Origin: Bacteroidota bacterium
GTDB lineage: Bacteria > Bacteroidota > Bacteroidia > UKL13-3
DNA: 64,000 nt
Direction: 5' to 3'
NCBI GenBank assembly: GCA_040388375.1
Contig: JAZKBU010000006.1
Coordinates: 333,909 to 397,908 of the forward strand
Positions within the stretch are counted from its first letter, which is position 1. Each line of letters opens with the position of its first letter. A program made the position numbers and the translations under genes. The notes under the pieces are model-generated. The model was not told the DNA's origin and searched no databases. It saw only the letters and a program-made list of their open reading frames with translations. Of this stretch, positions 57,433 through 64,000 are shown in pieces.

Positions 57433-58329
57433 TTATTGTTCAAAGTAAACTTGGGTAGCATCACTTCGCAATGTACAAAGCGAACCCAGTCTGATAGCAA
57501 CATTCAGTGCTTCGTGTCCTGCGGGAAAACTAAAATAAACGGGATAGTTGTATTCAGCCACCGTTTCACTAATAATTTGATAACAATCCTTGTTAAACTC
57601 AAAAGGAGGCGCATTCTCGTTCATACTACTCATACCACCCACCAATAATCCTTTTAACTTAGCCAGCTTACCTGCCCTTTTTAAAGCAATCATCATTCTG
57701 TCAATGTGGTAATAGTATTCTCCTATGTCTTCAATAAACAAAATACAATCATCAAAACTAACTAAACTATCGCTTGCCAGTAAACTATATAGAACAGATA
57801 AATTACCGCCTACTAATTTTGCTTCTACATTACCATTTCTGTTTAAAGGATGCTTTGCAAACGTGTAATTAATTTTATTGTTAAACAGTGCATTTTGCAA
57901 ACTACTTATGGTTGTTTCATTGTAATAATCACCCTGCATGGTTATAGGCATACAAGCATGTAATGTTGGTGTTGGATAATGTTTATTAATGTGTGCATGA
58001 ATAACTGTTACATCGCTAAAACCAATAATTAATTTAGGGTTCTCAGCAAAACCGGAAAAATCAATATCGTCAATAATACGAATGGTACCATAACCACCAC
58101 GTGCCAATAAAATAGCTTTTACTTCACCGTCCAACAACAATTCGTTAAAGGCCTTGGCCCTGCTTGCATCGTTCCCGGCAAAAGCATTATCGCGCTCAAA
58201 CAACGCTGAACTTAATTTTACTTTCAATCCCCACGACTCCAGCAACCGAACGGTATTGGCAATAGTAGCTTCATCAATATGTCGGGCTGTGGCAGCAATG
58301 CCTATTGTATCGTTTTTTTGTAAAATCAT
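57433..58329 (-). CDS. LD-carboxypeptidase (S66)
   Basis: A 298-residue serine peptidase of the LdcA/MccF family that removes D-Ala from murein tetrapeptides during recycling. Nucleophile Ser105 is in LIIGFSDVT, the Glu is in ILFIEDIGEYYYH, and the His in FPAGHEALN. ILLARGGYGTIR is the family's Gly-rich region. No signal peptide, so it should be cytoplasmic. Alone on the minus strand, divergent from the GNAT gene. Confidence 0.93.
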   Translation of the reverse strand: MILQKNDTIGIAATARHIDEATIANTVRLLESWGLKVKLSSALFERDNAFAGNDASRAKAFNELLLDGEVKAILLARGGYGTIRIIDDIDFSGFAENPKLIIGFSDVTVIHAHINKHYPTPTLHACMPITMQGDYYNETTISSLQNALFNNKINYTFAKHPLNRNGNVEAKLVGGNLSVLYSLLASDSLVSFDDCILFIEDIGEYYYHIDRMMIALKRAGKLAKLKGLLVGGMSSMNENAPPFEFNKDCYQIISETVAEYNYPVYFSFPAGHEALNVAIRLGSLCTLRSDATQVYFEQ

Positions 58330-58538
58330 AAGTTATCAATGTCGTTATAACGTATTCCTGAATAAATTAACCGCTCTTTTCAAAAGAAAAGTAATTTGAT
58401 TTGAAATAAAAATTATAATATACACTGTATATGGTAAATGTATAGTAAGGCAAAATGTTGGTTATAATTCATCATAATTTACTTGACGAAAAGTACAAAT
58501 ATGTGTAGCATTGTTCCAATCAATTTTACATTGCTATT

Positions 58539-58820
58539 ATGGAAGTTAAAAATAAACAAACCGACACCAAAGGAAATTTCTTCATAGAAGAAAACGGCTC
58601 AACCATTGCCGAGCTTGAATACGTTTATGCCGGACCTGATAAAATTATTATAAACCACACCGAAGTTAATCCCGGACAGGAAGGAAAAGGCTTAGGGAAA
58701 ATTCTAGTAAAAGCAGCTATTGATTTTGCAAGAGCAAACCATTTAAAAATAATGCCGCTTTGTCCCTATGCAAAAAGTTTTTTCGACAAAACTGATGAGT
58801 ATAACGATGTGTTATTTTAA
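58539..58820 (+). CDS. Short GNAT-type N-acetyltransferase (YjdJ-like)
   Basis: A 93-residue protein of the small GNAT group. IAELEYVYAGPDKIIINHTEV leads to the CoA-binding loop PGQEGKGLGKILV (47-59), typical of this family; PLCPYAKSFFDK forms the closing strand with a Cys near the active site. Substrates are unknown for most members. A strong terminator follows. Confidence 0.9.
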   Translation: MEVKNKQTDTKGNFFIEENGSTIAELEYVYAGPDKIIINHTEVNPGQEGKGLGKILVKAAIDFARANHLKIMPLCPYAKSFFDKTDEYNDVLF

Positions 58821-58834
58821 AAAGTTTATGTCAT

Positions 58835-58862
58835 AAAAAAGGAGCCGATTGGCTCCTTTTTT
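58835..58862. terminator. Bidirectional terminator, GNAT / exported protein
   Basis: AAAAAAGGAGCC (58835-58846), loop GATT, GGCTCCTTTTTT (58851-58862): perfect 12-base-pair stem between converging genes. Confidence 0.93.
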
Positions 58863-59722
58863 TATTTACTGTTTTGTTTCATTACAGTCTTCTTAATTTT
58901 ATTCAACGCTTCTAAATCAGACTTGTTCAGTTTACAATTATCCGGACTGGAAACCACATAATACATTAACTCACTATTCTGAGCGCTTATTACCATTTTA
59001 TTGCAATATCTTTCATCTTTTACCCAAAGATAATATACTAAGGCATTGTCCTGGTCGATAACAGCTTTAGCAATAACATCCCTGTCTACTTCTTCTACTT
59101 CTCCATCATATATATCAGCGGCATCTTTCTTTCCTTTTAATTCCAGCATTTTATCTTCAACCAATAATTTTTTATCTAATAATTGGTTTTTATCTGAAGG
59201 GTAATTGCTGATCATTTTAGAAGGTGATATATCTGCATCTCTTTCTGCTTTTGCCGCGTACTCAAAATAGTTATTTAACATTTGTACCCCTCTTTGCAAT
59301 TCGGCATCCCAATCGGTAGTATCAATTTGATTGCTGCAAAATGCCTGTGCAATAATTTCTTCCGGTATGGCTTTGCGTTTAAATTTGTTTAAAATCATCA
59401 AACCATTAAAATCTTCTTCAGCACTACATAGTTTGGCTTTATTTTTACTTCCTTTTGATTTACTAAAAACCAAATAAGCTACATTTTCTTTTTTGTATTT
59501 TGTCAAATCATTGTCAAAAGCTACTTCATATGGCGAGTATCTCCAATGGCGTATAACAGCTTGTTCAATAGCGGCATTGTAGGCACTATCAAAAAACAAT
59601 ACGACTATCAATTTTGTTTCTTTAAATTTTTCGATTTCCGCCTTTTTAGTGTAAAAACCGAACTGAGCGCTTGCTCCTATTGAGATTAAAGTTAATAAAA
59701 TGAATATGTTTAATTTTTTCAT
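58862..59722 (-). CDS. Hypothetical exported protein
   Basis: A 286-residue protein with a signal peptide (1-19, cleavage after ASAQ). The mature part is alpha/beta and charged: KAEIEKFKETKLIVVLFFDS, a central helical region (about 130-185) and a closing strand pair around VYYLWVKDERYCN and LMYYVVSSPDNCK, each with one Cys that may pair. I do not recognise a family. It lies between two terminators/divergent genes, so it is a single transcript. Unknown role in the envelope. Confidence 0.7.
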   Translation of the reverse strand: MKKLNIFILLTLISIGASAQFGFYTKKAEIEKFKETKLIVVLFFDSAYNAAIEQAVIRHWRYSPYEVAFDNDLTKYKKENVAYLVFSKSKGSKNKAKLCSAEEDFNGLMILNKFKRKAIPEEIIAQAFCSNQIDTTDWDAELQRGVQMLNNYFEYAAKAERDADISPSKMISNYPSDKNQLLDKKLLVEDKMLELKGKKDAADIYDGEVEEVDRDVIAKAVIDQDNALVYYLWVKDERYCNKMVISAQNSELMYYVVSSPDNCKLNKSDLEALNKIKKTVMKQNSK

Positions 59723-59808
59723 TGGTTAGCGATTTTTTATGCAAATAAATCTTTATACTCAAATATTGAAAGTATTTTTTAATTTGCTGCCTTTTAAATA
59801 CCAACAAA

Positions 59809-62013
59809 ATGAAAAAAATTTACCTTATCCTATTCTTACTTTCCATTATTCATAACACAAATGCTCTGAACGGAGACACTACTAAAATAAGAGCCTTTGA
59901 TAAACTAGACATGAATCATTATGGGAATTTTGACGCATGGGTAAAGTTTCCTGATGGTGCTAAAAAATATCAGAAAATAATTATGAAATACACCTTAGGG
60001 TGTTTAAGTAACGGACAATGTGAATGGGATTATACCAATACTCTATTGGTAAGAGAAAATACCGGTTTAAAAGACTCCACACAGAAACAAGCCCCCAATT
60101 ATACTATTGTTGGCCAATCAACCACTCCGGACACCTTGTATTATTTAACCGATACAGCTTATAAATATTTTTTCAATACAACCACTCAAACGGCTGATAG
60201 CACAAAACAAAATGCAATAGTTGTTTTATTATACAACAACACAAGCAATCCGACTTTGGTTACAGATACGCTAAAAGTTTGGCCTACCTATTACCGTGTT
60301 AATTATAATGGCAGTGGTGTTGCTACTGATTCTACCTTGGTTAAAAACAGTGCTAGTTATATTGCAAAAGCCATGCGCACATATTACCAGGTTTTTGACA
60401 TAATAAACGATTATGAATTAGGACGTATGATTACTCCTTACGCTAAATTTTTTAATAAAAACTTCCAATACACTTATGTATTTGATGTAACTGATTTTGC
60501 GGGCAAATTGAAAGATTCAGTTCAGATAAGAATGGATTACTCTGGTTACAGTTATGGTTTTACAGCCACCGTAGACTTTGAAATGATTGAAGGAACACCT
60601 AACAGAGAAGTAGCAAAAATTGAAAACATTTACAAAGGTTATTTCCCTTATGGCAATACATCAAACCCAATTGATAATTTTTTACCTGCTAAAGCATTTA
60701 CCCAAGATGCCGGCACTAAATCCATAAAACTTCGCTTAACGGTTACAGGCCATGGAGGAGAGAACAACGAAGGATGCTCTGAGTTTTGTGCCAAAAAATA
60801 TTTCTTAAAACTAAACAATACACAAATAGCTGAACAATTGGTTTGGAAAGATGATTGTGGTAAAAATGCTATTATTAACCAAGGAGGAACTTGGATTTAC
60901 GATAGAGCAAATTGGTGCCCTGGAGAACAAATAGCTCCTTACGAGTACGAATTAAATACACAATCAGGCAATAATAATGTAGATATTGATTTTGAAGATT
61001 TTGTTGCCAATGGTAGTGCCGGTTATCAGGTAATGGCTACACTTATACATTACAAAGATTACAGTTATAACAACGAAGTAGGCTTACAGGAAATATTATG
61101 GCCTAGCAATGATTTCAGATACCAAAGATTAAATCCTTCTTGCCAGGCGGCAAGAGTTTCCGTAAAAAACAATGGAAAAAACCCTTTAACCTCTTTTACG
61201 GTTAAATACCAGTCAGGCGATAAACGCATTAATTCTTTTGTTTGGAAAGGGAACATTCCGTTTGGTGCAACATCTACTATTGACTTAGGCTATATTCAAT
61301 GGGATGCTAACGTAAAAACATTTAAAGTGTGGGTGGAAAGTCCAAATGGAGCAACAGATGAAAATACTACCAATAACAATTTACAGGTAGGCAATATTGT
61401 AAGCCCGCCTACTTTCCCCAGCCAGATTATTATAGAAACAACTACCAATAAACTGCCGGGAGAAAACCGTTGGATAATTAAAAATGAAAATGGTGATACT
61501 ATTGCTTCAAAATTATTTACCAAAACAAGCACACGCCATTTAGATACAGTAAATATTGGTTACGGTTGTTATACTTTTCAATTTGACGATGCAGGCAAGG
61601 ACGGATTAAGCTTTTGGGCATCATCAGCTAATACAGGTAGTGGAAGCTTACGTATTACAGCTACTAATCCGTACCGTGTATTAAAAACTTACAATGCTGA
61701 TTTTGGTACTTTTATTACACAACACTTTACAGGCCAAGCACCATTAAGTGTGAATGACATGGATGAAACTAAAAATACCATGCTGGTATTTCCTAATCCG
61801 GCCTCTAAAACGGTAAGCATTCAATTGGATATGCCTTTAAATTTTGAATCTAAAACTTACCAGGTTTTCAATATCCAAGGACAATTGGTTTATAGCCATA
61901 CTACTGCTGATTACTTAGTTGATATTGATTTAAGCAATTTTAGCCAAGGCATTTATTTTGCAGTGGTGAATACAAACAACAAAAGCTTCACTCAGAAATT
62001 TATGGTTAAGTAA
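59809..62013 (+). CDS. PNGase F-like protein with T9SS sorting domain
   Basis: A 734-residue secreted protein. Signal peptide 1-19. Residues about 30-430 resemble the two-domain fold of peptide-N-glycosidase F: GCLSNGQCEWDYTNTL, GHGGENNEGCSEFCAKKYF, and GTWIYDRANWCPGEQ, with paired Cys in the same order as PNGase F. A beta-rich middle (about 440-640) follows, and the last 80 or so residues are a type IX secretion (type A) sorting domain: FPNPASKTVSIQLD, VFNIQGQLVY, and the ending GIYFAVVNTNNKSFTQKFMVK. It should be exported over the outer membrane by T9SS and anchored or released. Enzyme activity is likely not certain; no other T9SS genes are in the window. Confidence 0.85.
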   Translation: MKKIYLILFLLSIIHNTNALNGDTTKIRAFDKLDMNHYGNFDAWVKFPDGAKKYQKIIMKYTLGCLSNGQCEWDYTNTLLVRENTGLKDSTQKQAPNYTIVGQSTTPDTLYYLTDTAYKYFFNTTTQTADSTKQNAIVVLLYNNTSNPTLVTDTLKVWPTYYRVNYNGSGVATDSTLVKNSASYIAKAMRTYYQVFDIINDYELGRMITPYAKFFNKNFQYTYVFDVTDFAGKLKDSVQIRMDYSGYSYGFTATVDFEMIEGTPNREVAKIENIYKGYFPYGNTSNPIDNFLPAKAFTQDAGTKSIKLRLTVTGHGGENNEGCSEFCAKKYFLKLNNTQIAEQLVWKDDCGKNAIINQGGTWIYDRANWCPGEQIAPYEYELNTQSGNNNVDIDFEDFVANGSAGYQVMATLIHYKDYSYNNEVGLQEILWPSNDFRYQRLNPSCQAARVSVKNNGKNPLTSFTVKYQSGDKRINSFVWKGNIPFGATSTIDLGYIQWDANVKTFKVWVESPNGATDENTTNNNLQVGNIVSPPTFPSQIIIETTTNKLPGENRWIIKNENGDTIASKLFTKTSTRHLDTVNIGYGCYTFQFDDAGKDGLSFWASSANTGSGSLRITATNPYRVLKTYNADFGTFITQHFTGQAPLSVNDMDETKNTMLVFPNPASKTVSIQLDMPLNFESKTYQVFNIQGQLVYSHTTADYLVDIDLSNFSQGIYFAVVNTNNKSFTQKFMVK

Positions 62014-62034
62014 TAGAGCAATATTGTTTCTAAC

Positions 62035-62069
62035 AAAAAAGGTTAGCTTGTTTAAGCTAACCTTTTTTT
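62035..62069 (+). terminator. Terminator of the T9SS cargo gene
   Basis: AAAAAAGGTTAGCTT, loop GTTT, AAGCTAACC followed by seven T. Perfect stem. Confidence 0.92.
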
Positions 62070-62151
62070 ATGCCTTAATATTTCTGTATTGACTCTATAT
62101 AAAATTTACCGGTAAACAGACTTAAAACTATTTTACAAAGAAGCTTAAATA

Positions 62152-62184
62152 AAAAAAGAGGCTACTAAAAGTAACCTCTTTTTT
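62152..62184 (-). terminator. Terminator of rplY
   Basis: AAAAAAGAGG-C-TACT pairs with AGTA-A-CCTCTTTTTT with a single C-A mismatch; lies 22 bases beyond the rplY stop. Confidence 0.85.
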
Positions 62185-62205
62185 CTATTCATAATCTTTT
62201 TGAGA

Positions 62206-62793
62206 CTATTTCTTTTTACCTTTTGCTTCTTCTGTAGCTGCAGATACTGCTGCTCTAGTCGTTTTAACGGTAACAACCGGATTGTTAGGTGAATCTAATA
62301 ATACAATATTGTTTACTGTGATATCGCCTACTTTAATTGATTTACCAATTTCTAAATTATCAATATTAATTTCAATTGATTCTGGTAAATTAGCCGGTAA
62401 ACCTTTAACTCTTAATTTTTGTTGTTTAATCATCAATTTACCACCTTGACGAACACCTACTGAATTACCAACACATTTAACAGGAATTGGAATTTCAATT
62501 TCTTTGTTATCGTTTAATTCCATAAAGTCAGCGTGAATAATTGACTCATTAACCGGGTGGTATTGGATATCTTTTAATACTGCTTTTATTACTGTACCAT
62601 CAATATCTAATTGTACTTTATAAGTATTTGGAGTATAAACTAAAAGTTTGAAATCAGCTTCATACATTGTGAAATGCAAATGTTCTTTTCCTCCGTACAA
62701 TACGCAAGGAACTTGTCCTGCTGCTCTTACTGCTTTTGTACTTGATTTACCTAAATTGTCACGTTTGTTACCAAACATTGCTACTGTTTTCAT
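62206..62793 (-). CDS. rplY: 50S ribosomal protein L25/general stress protein Ctc
   Basis: A 195-residue two-domain form of L25 that binds 5S rRNA (TL5/Ctc type). MKTVAMFGNKRDNLGKSS leads to VPCVLYGGKEHLHF; the C-terminal domain (about 95-185) follows, ending in an Ala/Glu/Lys tail. The frame runs 12 codons further to an ATG at 62829 (poly-Lys), but homologues begin MKTV, and AGGAG lies 9 bases before the ATG at 62793, an unusually good Shine-Dalgarno for this genome. It is cotranscribed behind prs, the usual order in this phylum. Confidence 0.96.
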   Translation of the reverse strand: MKTVAMFGNKRDNLGKSSTKAVRAAGQVPCVLYGGKEHLHFTMYEADFKLLVYTPNTYKVQLDIDGTVIKAVLKDIQYHPVNESIIHADFMELNDNKEIEIPIPVKCVGNSVGVRQGGKLMIKQQKLRVKGLPANLPESIEINIDNLEIGKSIKVGDITVNNIVLLDSPNNPVVTVKTTRAAVSAATEEAKGKKK

Positions 62794-62887
62794 ACTGTTT
62801 TTCTCCTTTTTCTTTTTTTTGATTGGCAAAACCCATTTCGGTTATCCGATACTAATTTTGCTTTTTGGTTAATAATTAATTTATATT

Positions 62888-63838
62888 TTATTTTTGTTGT
62901 ATTTCAAATAATGAACTAATACTACCGTGTTCATTTACGTTGCGAATAGCATCGGCAAATAACTTGGCAGAACTTAGTACTTTTATTTTAGGGCTTTGGG
63001 TTCTTAAAGGGATGGTATCGCAAACTACTAATTCATCAATTACCGAATTTTCAATAGTTTCGATGGCTTTACCTGAAAGAACCGGGTGAGTACAAAAGGC
63101 TCTTACGCTTAAAGCACCTTTTTCTTTCATTAAACCTGCAGCTTTAGCCAATGTACTTCCTGTGTCAATAATATCATCAACCATTACTACATCTTTTCCG
63201 CTTACATCACCAATTAAGGTCATAGCAGCAATTTCATTTGCTCTACGTCTTTCTTTGTCACAAATTACCATATCAATACCTAAAGCTTTTGCATAAGTAC
63301 GGGCTCTTGTTGTTGAACCCATATCTGGCGAAGCAATAATTAAATTGTCTGTTTTCGCTAAACTTCTGATATATGGTAAAAATATAACCGATGGATCCAT
63401 GTGATCAACCGGTATTTCAAAAAATCCTTGAATTTGAGGCGCATGTAAATCCATTGTCATTACACGGCTGGCTCCAACTGCTGTTAAAACATCAGCTACT
63501 ACTTTTGAACCAATAGAAACACGGGGCTTGTCTTTTCTATCCTGGCGCGCCATTCCAAAATAAGGAATAACTGCAGTAATATAATGTGCCGATGCACGCT
63601 TTGCAGCGTCAATCATCATTAAAAGCTCCATTAAATTATCGCTGTTGGCAAAAGTAGATTGAATTAAAAACACATCAGCACCACGCACACTCTCATTAAA
63701 ATTTGGCTGAAACTCGCCATCGCTAAATTTCGAAATGGTACAATCACCTAACGGTTGACCATATTCTTCAGCTATTTTTTCGGCAAGGTAACGTGAGTTT
63801 GTTCCCGAAAATAATTTTACTTCGTTGTTGTTAGCCAT
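62888..63838 (-). CDS. prs: Ribose-phosphate pyrophosphokinase
   Basis: Makes PRPP for nucleotide, histidine and tryptophan synthesis. The 316-residue class I enzyme shows KLFSGTNSRYLAEKIAEEYG, PYFGMARQDRKDKPR (the flexible loop that binds ATP), TMDLHAPQIQGFF, and the PRPP-binding VVMVDDIIDTGSTL. All key residues are present. It lies 94 bases ahead of rplY and 87 bases behind tRNA-Gln on the same strand; a hairpin lies between tRNA and prs. Confidence 0.98.
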   Translation of the reverse strand: MANNNEVKLFSGTNSRYLAEKIAEEYGQPLGDCTISKFSDGEFQPNFNESVRGADVFLIQSTFANSDNLMELLMMIDAAKRASAHYITAVIPYFGMARQDRKDKPRVSIGSKVVADVLTAVGASRVMTMDLHAPQIQGFFEIPVDHMDPSVIFLPYIRSLAKTDNLIIASPDMGSTTRARTYAKALGIDMVICDKERRRANEIAAMTLIGDVSGKDVVMVDDIIDTGSTLAKAAGLMKEKGALSVRAFCTHPVLSGKAIETIENSVIDELVVCDTIPLRTQSPKIKVLSSAKLFADAIRNVNEHGSISSLFEIQQK

Positions 63839-63867
63839 ATCAGTGAGTTAATAGGTATTGATTAAAC

Positions 63868-63902
63868 AATTAGCTTACCCGATTTAGTCAAGTAAGCTAA
63901 TT
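63868..63902 (-). other. Hairpin between tRNA-Gln and prs
   Basis: AATTAGCTTAC (63868-63878) pairs perfectly with GTAAGCTAATT (63892-63902) around a 13-base loop. On the minus strand it comes 24 bases after the tRNA and 30 bases before the prs start. Only a weak U stretch follows, so it could be a leaky terminator or an mRNA stability or processing element. Confidence 0.6.
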
Positions 63903-63925
63903 ATCTGTGTTTTCTATAAAACTTG

Positions 63926-63998
63926 TTGTCCGACTAGGGCTCGAACCTAGACTCTACTGAACCAAAATCAGTCGTGTTGCCAGTTACACCATCGGACA
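63926..63998 (-). tRNA. tRNA-Gln (anticodon TTG)
   Basis: Read on the minus strand, TGTCCGA pairs with TCGGACA in the acceptor stem, discriminator base A. The anticodon arm is ACTGA-TTTTGGT-TCAGT, so the anticodon is TTG, which reads CAA (Gln). The T arm is CTAGG-TTCGAGC-CCTAG. The 3' CCA is not encoded. The D arm region GGTGTAACTGGC is intact. Likely the first element of a tRNA-Gln/prs/rplY transcription unit, the upstream part of which lies beyond the window. Confidence 0.96.
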
Positions 63999-64000
63999 AT

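Noticed and set aside
62794..62829. Poly-Lys extension of L25
   Set aside because: Homologues start MKTV, and AGGAG is correctly placed for the ATG at 62793.

Overview
The window is a gene-dense, AT-rich stretch of a chromosome from a member of the Bacteroidota. Several independent signs agree: a fused lpxC/fabZ gene, a protein with a C-terminal type IX secretion (T9SS) sorting domain, folP next to the diadenylate cyclase gene cdaA, a BT_3928-type DoxX protein, a tRNA-Gln/prs/rplY cluster, and promoters of the Bacteroidota type (TTG, 19 bases, TAnnTTTG). Ribosome binding sites are mostly absent and several genes start with TTG. I cannot name the genus. There is no phage, insertion sequence, integrase, CRISPR array or rRNA; this is core chromosome with some lineage-specific envelope genes.

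Layout. 1-4.1 kb: end of an S41 peptidase gene, a lipoprotein, an EVE protein, then the lipid A genes lpxC/fabZ and lpxA. 4.1-10.4 kb: uvrB, a TPR lipoprotein, cdaA and folP, a duplicated DUF1599 protein and a DoxX/MauE-like membrane protein. 10.5-15.8 kb: shikimate kinase with no usual start codon, HU, a PyrR-like phosphoribosyltransferase, ribosomal protein L31, a GlmU-like protein, an ABC-F ATPase and a tiny exported glycine-rich protein. 15.9-23.8 kb: lpxB and fmt, then a reverse block of recO, two SGNH hydrolases and an MBOAT acyltransferase (an envelope O-acylation set), then clpP. 23.9-30.7 kb: DedA, an unknown exported protein, GDP-fucose synthesis (gmd, fcl), and a regulatory trio: an NtrC-type regulator, a lone receiver, and a pseudo-receiver fused to a priming sugar transferase. 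31-38.6 kb: an apparent run of eight genes from pheT through zapA and rny to a LolA-like protein, an exported YidD-like protein and two similar membrane proteins. 38.6-44 kb: TM2 protein, groEL and groES in reverse; then an ECF sigma factor overlapping a protein that joins a cytoplasmic helical domain, one membrane helix, a long low-complexity linker and a predicted outer-membrane barrel. 44-49.8 kb: a reverse operon clpS, scoA, acyltransferase, scoB, GT-C glycosyltransferase, tatD, tcdA. 50-62 kb: large exported proteins of unknown function, plsY, LD-carboxypeptidase, a GNAT and a PNGase F-like T9SS cargo. 62-64 kb: rplY, prs and tRNA-Gln in reverse.

The most unusual systems are the sigma factor with its envelope-spanning partner (41771-43991), the receiver/sugar-transferase fusion in the GDP-fucose locus (29440-30648), and the YidD homologue with a secretion signal (36467-36907). 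Intrinsic terminators are clear at most convergent gene ends, and six promoters share one exact 30-base layout.
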